Source of the DNA: Turicibacter bilis
GTDB taxonomy: Bacteria; Bacillota_I; Bacilli_A; MOL361; Turicibacteraceae
Direction: 5' to 3'
NCBI RefSeq assembly: GCF_024499055.1
Contig: NZ_CP071249.1
Span: 310,001 to 374,000 of the forward strand
Length of the DNA stretch: 64,000 nt
Shown here: positions 24,121 through 32,114 of the stretch, piece by piece
Numbering within the stretch: the first letter of the stretch is position 1
How the letters are laid out: each line of letters opens with the position of its first letter
The notes under the pieces: generated by a model
What the model saw: only the letters and a program-made list of their open reading frames with translations
What the model was told of the DNA's origin: nothing
Database searches by the model: none
Program-made: the position numbers and the translations under genes

Positions 24121-25122
24121 GTGAAGAATAAATTGATTAGAACGTTAAATGGAATGGGAACTGGATTGTTAGCCACTTTAGTGGTGGGAACTATTATGGT
24201 TTAAATAGGAACCCTTTTAAACCTTTCATTGTTAAATGAAGTGGGAGGATTTGCGAAAGTCTTCATGGCAGCTGCTATTGGAGTAGGGGTCACTTATGCT
24301 TTAAATGCTAAGCCACTTGTGATATTTGCCTCTATAGTAACTGCCACGATTGGAGCAGGAGCTATGGATTCAGTAGATGGACAAATTGTTTTAAGTATCG
24401 GTAAACCAGCAGGTGCCTATTTAGCAGCGTTAACAACAGCATGGGTTGGAAACCGAGTGATTGGCAAAACAAAGGTTGATATTATTTTAGTTCCTATGAT
24501 TTGTTTAGTTATCGGAGGATTAGTGGGGGTCTTTGTTTCACCTGCCATGGCTCAAGTAACTAAAATGATTGGTGTGTTTATCAATGAGGCGACACAACTA
24601 AAGCCGTTATATATGGGAGCCATTGTTTCCGTTGTCATGTGTTTAGTCATTTTATCACCCATTTCATCAGCGGCTTTAGCTGTCAGTTTGGGACTTGAAG
24701 GGTTAGCTGGTGGTGCCGCTGTTGTTGGTTGTGCATGTTCTATGGTTGGGTTTGCAGTGATTTCATATCGAGGAAACGGAATTAATGGATTACTTTCACA
24801 AGGAATTGGAACGTCAAAGCTTCAGTTTGCTAATGCTGTTAAAAATCCGTACATTGTTGTTCCTACAATGGTCGCCAGTTTGTTATGTGGAATGCTATCG
24901 ACGACTCTTTTTGAGATTGAATGTAATAGTTTAGGAGCAGGCATGGGAAGTAGTGGATTCGTTGGACAAATACAAACCATCGCTGTCATGGGACCCCGCG
25001 TGATTCCAGCTCTTGTGATTTTGCACTTTATCCTTCCTGCTGTTTTTAGTTTAGTCGTTTCAAAAGTAATGCATCAAAAAGGATTAATTGAGCAAGCTGA
25101 TTTGAAATTATCTTTAAATTAA
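24121..25122 (+). pseudogene. PTS EIIC-family (PTS_EIIC_2) transporter, interrupted by one in-frame stop
   Basis: GTG 24121, with GGGGG upstream, opens a frame VKNKLIRTLNGMGTGLLATL that meets TAA at 24202-24204 and then continues in the same frame as IGTLLNLSLLNEVGGFAKVF... for another ~305 residues. The expected residue at the stop is probably Gln (CAA to TAA). The rest is intact: about eight hydrophobic spans typical of the stand-alone PTS_EIIC_2 membrane family, ending LIEQADLKLSLN. Possible re-initiation at TTG 24229 would remove the first helix. Adjacent to niaR, so it could have been a NiaR-controlled vitamin-type transporter; substrate unknown. Either a recent pseudogene or a sequencing error. 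Confidence 0.75.
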
Positions 25123-25131
25123 ATGAGATTA

Positions 25132-25163
25132 GAGGCTATTTCTGATCAGAAATAGTCTTTTTC
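25132..25163 (+). terminator. Terminator after EIIC gene
   Basis: GGCTATTTCT (25134-25143) pairs with AGAAATAGTC (25148-25157), one G-T, then T-run. Confidence 0.85.
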
Positions 25164-25185
25164 TATTAAAATTTTAAAAAAAATA

Positions 25186-25285
25186 ATGAACTTTTTATCA
25201 GTTTGTGTGTCTTATTAGTGAGAGAAAAAGTTTCATGAAGCTATAAAAATAGGAATGAACTTTTTTTAAACGGAGGGACCTCATC
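25186..25285 (+). promoter_or_regulatory. Repeated ECF-type promoter elements before sigma gene
   Basis: ATGAACTTTTT occurs at 25186-25196 and again from 25255. ECF sigma -35 boxes typically read tGAAC; the first is followed after 17 nt by GTC (25209-25211), the second by GACC/TCATC at a similar distance. This suggests autoregulation of the downstream sigma factor; not proven. Confidence 0.4.
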
Positions 25286-25368
25286 ATTCAAATAATCTAA
25301 CTTTAATAAATAGAGAGGAAAAAATAAACAAGAGAATGAGGTCTAATGGATGAAAGAGGGTGAGAGTT

Positions 25369-25887
25369 TTGGATGAGGAGCAACTAGTCAGACGAGCTAG
25401 AGCTGGTGATCGACACTGTTTAAATATTTTATTCGATATGCATTACAAAATGGTTTTTGGCTATTTAATTAAATTGTGTGGAAATGTTCATTTGGCAGAA
25501 GATTTAGTACAAGAGTCATTATTAAAGGCAACGCTAAATATAAAAAAATTTCGAGGGGATTGTAAGTTTTCAACCTATTTAATTGAAATTGCAACGAATT
25601 GCTATAAAAATGAAGTCCGAAAACAACAACGGATGATTTATGATGAGGAAGCGTTGCAGCATTTGAGTGTTAATGCTGAAGGTGAAGTGTTTACTCAATT
25701 ACAATTTAGAGAGGCATTAGACACCTTGCAACAAATGAATGAGGAACAACGAGTGAGCTTTATTTTGAGGCATTATTATGGTTACAGTATTGAAGAAATA
25801 TCAACTTATTTTAATGTTGCTCACGGAACAACGAAGTCAAGAATCCATTATGTGATTCAATCGATGCGAAAAAAATTATTAGAATAG
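25369..25887 (+). CDS. ECF sigma factor (SigY-like)
   Basis: 172 aa. Region 2 with LFDMHYKMVFGYLIKLCGNVHLAEDLVQESLLKATLNIKKFRG and region 4 with LDTLQQMNEEQRVSFILRHYYGYSIEEISTYFNVAHGTTKSRIHYVIQSMRKKL. No anti-sigma domain. Residue pattern and the following small membrane gene resemble sigY-yxlC of Bacillus. Likely start TTG 25369, preceded by AAAGAGGGTG; GTG 25360 abuts the ribosome site. It probably directs an envelope-related stress regulon. Confidence 0.88.
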   Translation: MDEEQLVRRARAGDRHCLNILFDMHYKMVFGYLIKLCGNVHLAEDLVQESLLKATLNIKKFRGDCKFSTYLIEIATNCYKNEVRKQQRMIYDEEALQHLSVNAEGEVFTQLQFREALDTLQQMNEEQRVSFILRHYYGYSIEEISTYFNVAHGTTKSRIHYVIQSMRKKLLE

Positions 25888-25898
25888 GAGGAATAGTT

Positions 25899-26183
25899 AT
25901 GGAGTGTTTGAAAGATGAAAAATTAGAAGAAGCAGGACTAATTCCCAAAGTTGATACGTTAAAAATTATTCAAGAGGCGAATCAACGACAAATCAAAAAA
26001 CGTCAAAAGCAATTAAAACTTTTGATTATACTTATGATCGGATGTTGCTTTTTAGGGCAATGGATTTGGTTTGAACTCTTTGGATTTCAAAAAGAAGTGT
26101 TTTTAATAGGTGGGGGGTATCTTTTAATAGGAACCATTATTTTGTTAGTTCGTGTCTTAGTTGAGGGAGGAAATGTATTGTGA
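25899..26183 (+). CDS. Small two-span membrane protein, YxlC-like (possible anti-sigma)
   Basis: 94 aa: a charged cytosolic N-terminus (residues 1-43, KRQKQLK), then two hydrophobic helices (LLIILMIGCCFLGQWIWFELFGF and VFLIGGGYLLIGTIILLVRVLV). The position 11 nt after the sigma gene and this layout match YxlC, the negative regulator of SigY. Its end overlaps the next gene by 4 nt (GTGA), so they are coupled. The anti-sigma role is inferred from context. Confidence 0.65.
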   Translation: MECLKDEKLEEAGLIPKVDTLKIIQEANQRQIKKRQKQLKLLIILMIGCCFLGQWIWFELFGFQKEVFLIGGGYLLIGTIILLVRVLVEGGNVL

Positions 26184-26539
26184 TAATCGTAACTTTACTG
26201 ATGTGTCTACTGTTATTTGTTTGTATTTGTTTTGGAATTGGGCAAGTTGTTTGGATTTATTTAGATGCTAAAGAACGAGGAGATCGTTTGAAGGTCGTTT
26301 GGGCTCTTTTTGCGGTATTTCCTATTTTTATGCCTTATTTATTACCACTACCACTTATTGTTTATTTACTTATTAGTCGTAGCTATGCGTCTTCATGTCC
26401 AACTTGTAATGAAAAAATTAGACCAGATTATGTCACTTGCCCACGTTGTGGTCAACATTTAAAAGAAAAATGTTTAAACTGTGGACGTTCAATTGAAAAA
26501 AGTTGGAATTATTGTCCGAGCTGTTCAAAAGAGTTATAA
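26180..26539 (+). CDS. Membrane protein with double zinc-ribbon tail (sigma operon)
   Basis: 119 aa. Two N-terminal spans with VWIYLDAKERGDRLKVVWALFAVFPIFMPYLLPLPLIVYLL, like the PLD-nuclease N-terminal/YxlE-type membrane unit, then two zinc ribbons: CPTCNEKI..CPRCGQ and CLNCGRS..CPSCSKE. GTG start overlapping the previous stop. Third gene of the ECF operon; function unknown, perhaps part of the sensing complex. Confidence 0.7.
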   Translation: MIIVTLLMCLLLFVCICFGIGQVVWIYLDAKERGDRLKVVWALFAVFPIFMPYLLPLPLIVYLLISRSYASSCPTCNEKIRPDYVTCPRCGQHLKEKCLNCGRSIEKSWNYCPSCSKEL

Positions 26540-26557
26540 AATAAAGGAGAAAAAGAG

Positions 26558-27106
26558 ATGAAGATTATTTTAAAATATAAAAAAACATTTATAGCAGTCG
26601 TGATGGTGTCTCTTTTGCTTGCAATTTTACCTGCTATATCGATGTGGGGATTTATGTCTATCACATTTAGTGAGCATGACACGATGGTAGAGACGTTTAA
26701 TGGCTATTTAAATGATTATGATTACCAAAGTTCACTTCCAGAAGATTATGTCTATCAAGCAGTGAATTTAAAGATGGATTCAACAGCTAATCTAGAACAC
26801 CCAAGTTGGAATGGGAACCAAGTTCAGTTCACAAAAGAAGAAACGTTTTCTAAAATAAAAAGTAAACAATTGATGGTACAGGAATGGTATTTAAAAGAAG
26901 GGACGACTCTTAAATGGAGAGCAACCGGTAACGTAGAAGAAGGTTATGCAGAATATTGTTTATTAAGTGAAAATGGGGTAGAGGAGTATTTAGCGATTGG
27001 TGCAGAAGGCGAATTTAAGATCGAAAAATCAGGGAATTATGGAGTTTTATTGAATGCTAATTTTTTTAAAGGTAGTGCAACCATTCATTTAGATCTCATG
27101 AAGTAA
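26558..27106 (+). CDS. Hypothetical membrane-anchored exported protein (sigma operon)
   Basis: 182 aa; one N-terminal anchor (TFIAVVMVSLLLAILPAISMWGF), then a soluble exported domain of ~145 residues without cysteines, ending in a beta-rich IEKSGNYGVLLNANFFKGSATIHLDL. I do not recognise a family. Good ribosome site AAAGGAG. Fourth gene of the SigY-like operon, before a terminator; plausible envelope sensor or target gene. Confidence 0.6.
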   Translation: MKIILKYKKTFIAVVMVSLLLAILPAISMWGFMSITFSEHDTMVETFNGYLNDYDYQSSLPEDYVYQAVNLKMDSTANLEHPSWNGNQVQFTKEETFSKIKSKQLMVQEWYLKEGTTLKWRATGNVEEGYAEYCLLSENGVEEYLAIGAEGEFKIEKSGNYGVLLNANFFKGSATIHLDLMK

Positions 27107-27133
27107 AACACCTTTTATAGTTATTAATGATAA

Positions 27134-27167
27134 TAAAAAAGCAATCGATAATGGATTGCTTTTTTTA
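27134..27167. terminator. Terminator of the ECF operon
   Basis: AAAAAAGCAATC (27135-27146) / GATTGC plus seven T (27154-27166). Confidence 0.9.
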
Positions 27168-27240
27168 TGAGTAAGGATGAATAAATGAGGCATTAAATGG
27201 GTAGAGTAGAGTGGAATGTTGAAATTTAAAGGTGATATTG

Positions 27241-28617
27241 ATGAGACGCTGGATTCATAGTTTAATGATACTATATTCAATCTTAGGTTTATGCCAACTT
27301 CAACCCCTGATTCAAGAAAGTGAGCAATTGGCTTCCCAATGGGTAGAAATTGTACAAGGAGAGGTAAAGGGAAGTATTGTGGGAAAGGATGGAAAGCCAG
27401 TCATTGCTCAATTGAGGTTTTTTGATAGTGATGGAGCACTCATTAAGCGAATTCAAACGGATATAGACGGAAACTTTGAAATCCTATTAGATGAAGGCCA
27501 TTATAACTTAGAAGTATCTAAGGGTTATGAATATGAGATGAAACAATTGCCGATTGAAGTAAAGAAAGAAAATCCTCTTAATTTAAAGTCGATAAGTCTT
27601 ACACGATTAATGGATTGGACAGCTAAAAGTTATTTGTGTGGTGACTTACACCAACACTCTCAGTTTAGTGATGATGGACTTAATACAGTTGAAGAAGTTC
27701 TAATTGCAAATCTGGCCAATGGTTTAGATTTTGGAGCAATGGCTGATCATAACACAGTGGATGGAAATGACGAATGGCTATCATTATCACAAAAGCTAAG
27801 TTATTTAGCGATTCCAGCACAAGAGATTACAACAAATCAGGGACATTACTTAGCTTTAAATACGTCGAATTTAATTGATGTGACCGCTCTTACTTCCGAA
27901 GATGAAATAGATCAAATGATTGATGAAACTCATCATCAAGGTGGGATGATACAAATTAATCATCCAGGAAGAAATTTTTCATTTTGGAACGTAGGGGGGC
28001 AATTTGATGCGATAGAAATTTGGAATGGACAGGCGATGCCACCCATTCCGAATTTGAACGATATTGATGAAGAATTTGCATATAATCAAATAAGTAAACA
28101 GAAGTGGTTTGATTTATTGTCAGAAGGAGTTAAAATAACGGCACTTGGTAACTCAGATAATCATGATATTAGTAGTGAAAGTATAACGGCACCAATTAGT
28201 GAAAATGAGCAGTTTAACGAATGGATTGCCCAAGGGTTATATAATGGAAATCCTAGAAACTATGTAAAAGTAGAGGAAGAGAGTGTTGAAGGCATTTTAA
28301 AAGGAATTAAAGATGGACATGTTTTTATTACAAATGGTCCGTTAATGGATGTAACGTTAAATGAAGCAACTTTTGGTGATCGAGTGGTTAGTACTAATGA
28401 AGCAGAAATTTCGTATCTTATCGCTTCTAATCAGGGCTCGTTAGAAGCATTAAATGTCATCGCAGATGGGCAAGTGATTGAAACCATTCCATTAGCGGAA
28501 GATGTTCCGACACTTGGAACGATTAATTTAAATTTGTCAAACTATCAATGGGTTGTATTCGAAGTGATTAGTAAATCTTATGAGTATGCGATTTCAAACC
28601 CAATTTATTTAAAATGA
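27241..28617 (+). CDS. Exported PHP-domain metallophosphoesterase (CehA/McbA-like)
   Basis: 458 aa. A signal-like N-terminus (RRWIHSLMILYSILGLCQLQPL), then a carboxypeptidase-regulatory-like beta domain (EVKGSIVGKDGKPVIAQLRFFDSDGALI...TDIDGNFEILLDEGHYNLEV), and a PHP metal-dependent phosphoesterase domain from about residue 135: GDLHQHSQFSDDG, MADHNTVDG, INHPGR, IEIWNG, ALGNSDNHD. CehA-type PHP proteins hydrolyse phosphodiesters or aryl esters outside the cell. ATG 27241 has AAAGGTGA 5 nt before it. Monocistronic. Confidence 0.85.
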   Translation: MRRWIHSLMILYSILGLCQLQPLIQESEQLASQWVEIVQGEVKGSIVGKDGKPVIAQLRFFDSDGALIKRIQTDIDGNFEILLDEGHYNLEVSKGYEYEMKQLPIEVKKENPLNLKSISLTRLMDWTAKSYLCGDLHQHSQFSDDGLNTVEEVLIANLANGLDFGAMADHNTVDGNDEWLSLSQKLSYLAIPAQEITTNQGHYLALNTSNLIDVTALTSEDEIDQMIDETHHQGGMIQINHPGRNFSFWNVGGQFDAIEIWNGQAMPPIPNLNDIDEEFAYNQISKQKWFDLLSEGVKITALGNSDNHDISSESITAPISENEQFNEWIAQGLYNGNPRNYVKVEEESVEGILKGIKDGHVFITNGPLMDVTLNEATFGDRVVSTNEAEISYLIASNQGSLEALNVIADGQVIETIPLAEDVPTLGTINLNLSNYQWVVFEVISKSYEYAISNPIYLK

Positions 28618-28650
28618 TAAGAAAAAAATAAGCCAAAAGTCGTCGAAGTA

Positions 28651-28679
28651 TTGAATATTGTGTAAGTTTTCAGTAAAAT
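28651..28679 (+). promoter_or_regulatory. Sigma-A promoter of Dabb gene
   Basis: TTGAAT (28651-28656), 17-nt spacer, TAAAAT (28674-28679). Confidence 0.6.
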
Positions 28680-28710
28680 AAAATTAAGTAAAAATAAATG
28701 GAGGTACATG

Positions 28711-29013
28711 ATGGTTAAACATATCGTTATGTGGAAGATTCAAGGTGTTAATGGTCAATCTAAAGAAGAGACTGCACAAGAAATTAAGCGTACATTAGAA
28801 GATTTAAATGGAAAAATCGAAGGATTAATTCATTTAGAAGTTGGAATTGATTTCTTACAATCAGATGCATCTTATGATGTTGTTTTATATTCAGAGTTAG
28901 CAAACAAAGAGGCATTAGATTTTTATCAAAATCATCCACTACATGTTAAAGCAGCAACAGAGGTTGTTAAACCAGCTGCGACTTCTCGCATTGTCGTTGA
29001 TTACGAAATGTAA
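28711..29013 (+). CDS. Dabb-family (stress-responsive A/B barrel) protein
   Basis: 100 aa dimeric alpha/beta barrel: KHIVMWKI at the start, LIHLEVGIDFLQSDASYDVVLYSELANKEALDFYQNHPLHV in the centre, and ATSRIVVDYEM at the end, the usual Dabb signature. Function in bacteria mostly unknown. ATG 28711 gives a 6-nt gap to GGAGG; ATG 28708 is too close. Monocistronic. Confidence 0.88.
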   Translation: MVKHIVMWKIQGVNGQSKEETAQEIKRTLEDLNGKIEGLIHLEVGIDFLQSDASYDVVLYSELANKEALDFYQNHPLHVKAATEVVKPAATSRIVVDYEM

Positions 29014-29017
29014 TAAA

Positions 29018-29056
29018 TAACAAGCAATGACGACTTGTTGTTATTGCTTGTTTTTT
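29018..29056. terminator. Terminator after Dabb gene
   Basis: AACAAGCAAT (29019-29028) / ATTGCTTGTT (29043-29052), T-run. Confidence 0.85.
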
Positions 29057-29077
29057 AGTGGAGAAAGGTGAGATGAC

Positions 29078-29105
29078 TTGTCGGTTATCGAAAATTTAAT
29101 ATAAT
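29078..29105 (+). promoter_or_regulatory. Sigma-A promoter of PfkB kinase gene
   Basis: TTGTCG (29078-29083), 16-nt spacer, TATAAT (29100-29105). Confidence 0.65.
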
Positions 29106-29166
29106 GACAGAATAAGTAGAATTCACTTTGATCTACCATTTTAACTAAAGGGAGAGGCTAGCAAGC

Positions 29167-30120
29167 ATGAAAAACAATCAAGAAGCATATAACTTAGTCT
29201 TTGGTATATCAATTTATGATATTTTTGGATTTACAAATATGAACTATCGTTCTCATGATTCAAATCCTGGACGTGTGAAAGTATCCTTTGGAGGAGTATG
29301 TCGTAATATCGCCGAAAATATGGCTCGTGTCGGTGCGAATACGAAGTTTATTTCTGTATTAGGAAATGATGAAAAAGGAAAGAGTATCTTAGAACATTCA
29401 AAACTAATGAATGTGGATATGTCTGATTCACTTATTGTTGAAGGAGCTTCAACACCAACATATGTTGCGATTTTAGATGAGCATGGTGAAATGGTTTCTG
29501 CGATTGTTGATATTAATGTTGATCACCATATCACGGAAGCGTTTATTGATTCAAAAGCGTCAGTTATTGAAGAAGCAGAATATATGTTCTTTGGTGCTGA
29601 TAATCCTGAAATTCTTGAATATATTGTAAAAAAATATGAAGGTAAAACAAAGTTTGTTTTAGATCCAGTATCTGCTGCGAAAGCAGTAGAGGTTAAACAT
29701 TTATTACCTTACTTCCATACCGTTAAACCGAATCGTCATGAAGCAGCAGTTTTATGTGGATTTGAGATTAATACAGTTGAAGATGTTCGTAAAGCAGGTC
29801 AGTATTTACTTTCATTAGGTGTGAAACATGTCTTTATTAGTTTAGATGCTGATGGTGTCTATTATTGTACAGCTGATGAAGAAGGAATTGTTAAACCGAA
29901 TCGTGTAGAGGTCATCAACGTAACAGGTGCTGGTGATTCATTTATTGCAGGTGTAGGTTATGCGTATTTAAATCAGTTATCAATTTTAGAAACAGTTAAA
30001 TTAGCACAAACCATGTCAATCATTACAATTTCACACGAAGAAACGATTCATCCAGAGATGGCAGTTGATTATGTTAAGGAAAAAATAGATGCTATTGAAT
30101 GGACTGTTACAACATTCTAA
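29167..30120 (+). CDS. PfkB-family kinase, pseudouridine-kinase-like
   Basis: 317 aa ribokinase-fold kinase. SFGGVCRNIAENMARVGANTKFISVLGND is close to the GGVxRNIAxNLARLG motif of pseudouridine kinases (PsuK/YeiC); the C-terminal active-site motif is INVTGAGDSFIAGVGYAY with catalytic Asp, and FGADNPEILEYI, VKPNRHEAAVLCG are family features. Phosphorylates a nucleoside or sugar with ATP. No PsuG partner gene next to it, so substrate assignment is tentative. Flanked by its own promoter and terminator. Confidence 0.85.
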   Translation: MKNNQEAYNLVFGISIYDIFGFTNMNYRSHDSNPGRVKVSFGGVCRNIAENMARVGANTKFISVLGNDEKGKSILEHSKLMNVDMSDSLIVEGASTPTYVAILDEHGEMVSAIVDINVDHHITEAFIDSKASVIEEAEYMFFGADNPEILEYIVKKYEGKTKFVLDPVSAAKAVEVKHLLPYFHTVKPNRHEAAVLCGFEINTVEDVRKAGQYLLSLGVKHVFISLDADGVYYCTADEEGIVKPNRVEVINVTGAGDSFIAGVGYAYLNQLSILETVKLAQTMSIITISHEETIHPEMAVDYVKEKIDAIEWTVTTF

Positions 30121-30135
30121 AATCTTATAGACCTT

Positions 30136-30178
30136 TGAAAAAAGATGTCGTTATTTATAACGACATCTTTTTTCTTTT
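30136..30178. terminator. Terminator after PfkB kinase gene
   Basis: 16-bp stem (30138-30153 with 30158-30173, core GATGTCGTTA/TAACGACATC), 4-nt loop, T-run. Confidence 0.92.
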
Positions 30179-30264
30179 GTATAAAAATAAGTTTTATAAC
30201 TATTTTTATACAAAAGAACAGTTATTGTCGAAAAACGTGTTATCGGTTACATACTGATTATCTG

Positions 30265-30293
30265 TTGTCTTCTTATTGTGAAAGCGATATAAT
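30265..30293 (+). promoter_or_regulatory. Sigma-A promoter of alpha-glucoside operon
   Basis: TTGTCT (30265-30270), 17-nt spacer, TATAAT (30288-30293). Confidence 0.7.
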
Positions 30294-30305
30294 CAAGGTG
30301 TCGAA

Positions 30306-30326
30306 GAAAGTAATGCGTTTACTTTC
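30306..30326. promoter_or_regulatory. Inverted-repeat operator in alpha-glucoside leader
   Basis: GAAAGTAA-TGCGT-TTACTTTC, a perfect 8+8 repeat just downstream of the predicted start, next to a smaller CGGAA/TTCCG repeat (30326-30339). Candidate site for a local sugar-responsive repressor; no regulator gene is adjacent. Confidence 0.5.
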
Positions 30327-30340
30327 GGAACAGTTTCCGT

Positions 30341-30354
30341 TGTAAACGTTTTAA
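30341..30354. promoter_or_regulatory. cre site (CcpA) in alpha-glucoside leader
   Basis: TGTAAACGTTTTAA matches 13 of 14 positions of TGWAANCGNTNWCA. Lying downstream of the promoter, it would act as a roadblock for catabolite repression. Confidence 0.7.
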
Positions 30355-30413
30355 ATGAAGGTGACACTTTACCATAAGCAGCAGGAAAGAAGAAAAAGGA
30401 GTCGTATGAGAAG

Positions 30414-32078
30414 ATGAATAAAGTATGGTGGAAAGAAGCTGTGGCTTATCAAATCTATCCAAGAAGTTTTATGGACTCGAACGGAGATGGAATTGGTGAT
30501 CTCAACGGTATTATTTTAAAACTTGATTATTTAAAAGCGTTAGGAATCGATGTCATATGGGTGAGCCCATTTTATAAATCACCAAATGATGACTGTGGTT
30601 ATGATATTAGTGACTATAAAGATATTATGGATGAGTTTGGAACAATGGAAGATTTTGATCGCTTATTAGAAGAGGTACATAAGCGTGGAATGAAATTAAT
30701 TGCAGATTTAGTCATCAATCATACGAGTGATGAACACCCATGGTTTATCGAATCTCGTTCATCGGTTGATCATCCAAAACGAGATTGGTATATTTGGCGA
30801 GATGGAGTAAATGGAGCGGAACCTAATAACTGGGAAAGTATCTTCAGTGGTTCAGCTTGGGAATATGATGAAAATACTGGACAATACTATATGCATCTAT
30901 TCTCAAAAAAACAACCCGATTTAAACTGGGAAAATGCTGAAGTACGTGAAGCATTATATGAAATGGTGAATTGGTGGTTAGATAAAGGAATTGATGGTTT
31001 CCGAGTAGATGCGATTAGTCATATTAAAAAAGAAGAGGGATTAACAGATATGCCAAATCCCCACGCATTAAAATATGTTTCATCATTTGATAAACATATG
31101 AATGTGGAAGGGATTCATCCTTTATTAGACGACTTAAAGGCAAATACGTTTGATAAATACGATATTATGACGGTAGGGGAAGCTAACGGCGTTAAAATTG
31201 AGGATGCTCATCTATGGGTTGGCGAAGAAGAAGGAAAATTTAATATGGTGTTTCAGTTTGAGCACTTAGGTTTATGGAAGGATAATGGCGATCAAGGAAC
31301 AGATGTCCGTCAATTGAAAAAAATCTTAACAAAGTGGCAAAAAGGATTAGAAGGTGTCGGATGGAATGCGTTATACATTGAAAATCATGATTTAGCCCGT
31401 ATTGTATCCACACTGGGGGATGATCAAAACTATTGGAAAGAAAGTGCTACATCTCTTGGAATGATGTATTTTATGATGAAGGGAACACCATTTATCTATC
31501 AAGGTCAAGAAATTGGAATGACGAATGTTCAGTTTGATAAAGTAGAGGATTATCAAGATGTTCAAAGTACGGGACTTTATTATTCTAAACTTGAACAAGG
31601 AATGAGTCATGAAGATATTATGGAAATTATTTGGGCCACAGCACGTGGAAATAGTCGTACACCGATGCAATGGAGTCATGAAGCAAATGGTGGATTTACA
31701 ACTGGAACACCATGGTTAGCAGTTAATCCAAACTATCAAACCATTAATGTTGAAGCACAAGAAGAAGATCCAGATTCGATTTTAAACTTCTATAAAGAAA
31801 TGATTGCTTTAAGAAAATCAGAAGATATCTTCGTTTATGGAACATATGACTTAGTGTTTGAAGATCATCAAGAGATTTATGCTTATACACGAACATTAGG
31901 TGAAAAACGTGTGCTTATCTTATGTAACTTAACGAATAAGCAAACAAGTATTAACTTAGAAAAGATCACAGTTTCAACGGATCAGTTATTATTATCAAAT
32001 ATCCCAGTTGAGGAACATGAGTCAATTCAAGAGTTAACATTAAAGCCATTTGAAGCACGCATCTACAGCTTAAATTAA
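30414..32078 (+). CDS. GH13 alpha-glucosidase (oligo-1,6-glucosidase/MalL-type)
   Basis: 554 aa, complete GH13 subfamily 31-like enzyme: WWKEAVAYQIYPRSFMDSNGDGIGDL at the N-terminus, DLVINHTSDEHPWF (region I), DGFRVDAISHI with nucleophile Asp, MTVGEANG with acid/base Glu, and IENHDLARI with the transition-state Asp. Cytosolic hydrolysis of maltose- or isomaltose-type sugars. Trehalose-6-phosphate hydrolase is a close alternative. An odd MRR minicistron (ATG 30406, overlapping the start as ATGA) carries the best ribosome site AAAAAGGAG. First gene of glucosidase-EIICB-EEP operon. Confidence 0.92.
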   Translation: MNKVWWKEAVAYQIYPRSFMDSNGDGIGDLNGIILKLDYLKALGIDVIWVSPFYKSPNDDCGYDISDYKDIMDEFGTMEDFDRLLEEVHKRGMKLIADLVINHTSDEHPWFIESRSSVDHPKRDWYIWRDGVNGAEPNNWESIFSGSAWEYDENTGQYYMHLFSKKQPDLNWENAEVREALYEMVNWWLDKGIDGFRVDAISHIKKEEGLTDMPNPHALKYVSSFDKHMNVEGIHPLLDDLKANTFDKYDIMTVGEANGVKIEDAHLWVGEEEGKFNMVFQFEHLGLWKDNGDQGTDVRQLKKILTKWQKGLEGVGWNALYIENHDLARIVSTLGDDQNYWKESATSLGMMYFMMKGTPFIYQGQEIGMTNVQFDKVEDYQDVQSTGLYYSKLEQGMSHEDIMEIIWATARGNSRTPMQWSHEANGGFTTGTPWLAVNPNYQTINVEAQEEDPDSILNFYKEMIALRKSEDIFVYGTYDLVFEDHQEIYAYTRTLGEKRVLILCNLTNKQTSINLEKITVSTDQLLLSNIPVEEHESIQELTLKPFEARIYSLN

Positions 32079-32114
32079 GCTATGATGATATAGAGTTATT
32101 AGGAGGGAATAGTT

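Noticed and set aside
30224-30305. Two 0A-box-like sequences (TGTCGAA) before the alpha-glucoside operon
   Set aside because: About eight such 7-mers are expected by chance in 64 kb of this composition, and the operon is better explained by CcpA and a local operator.
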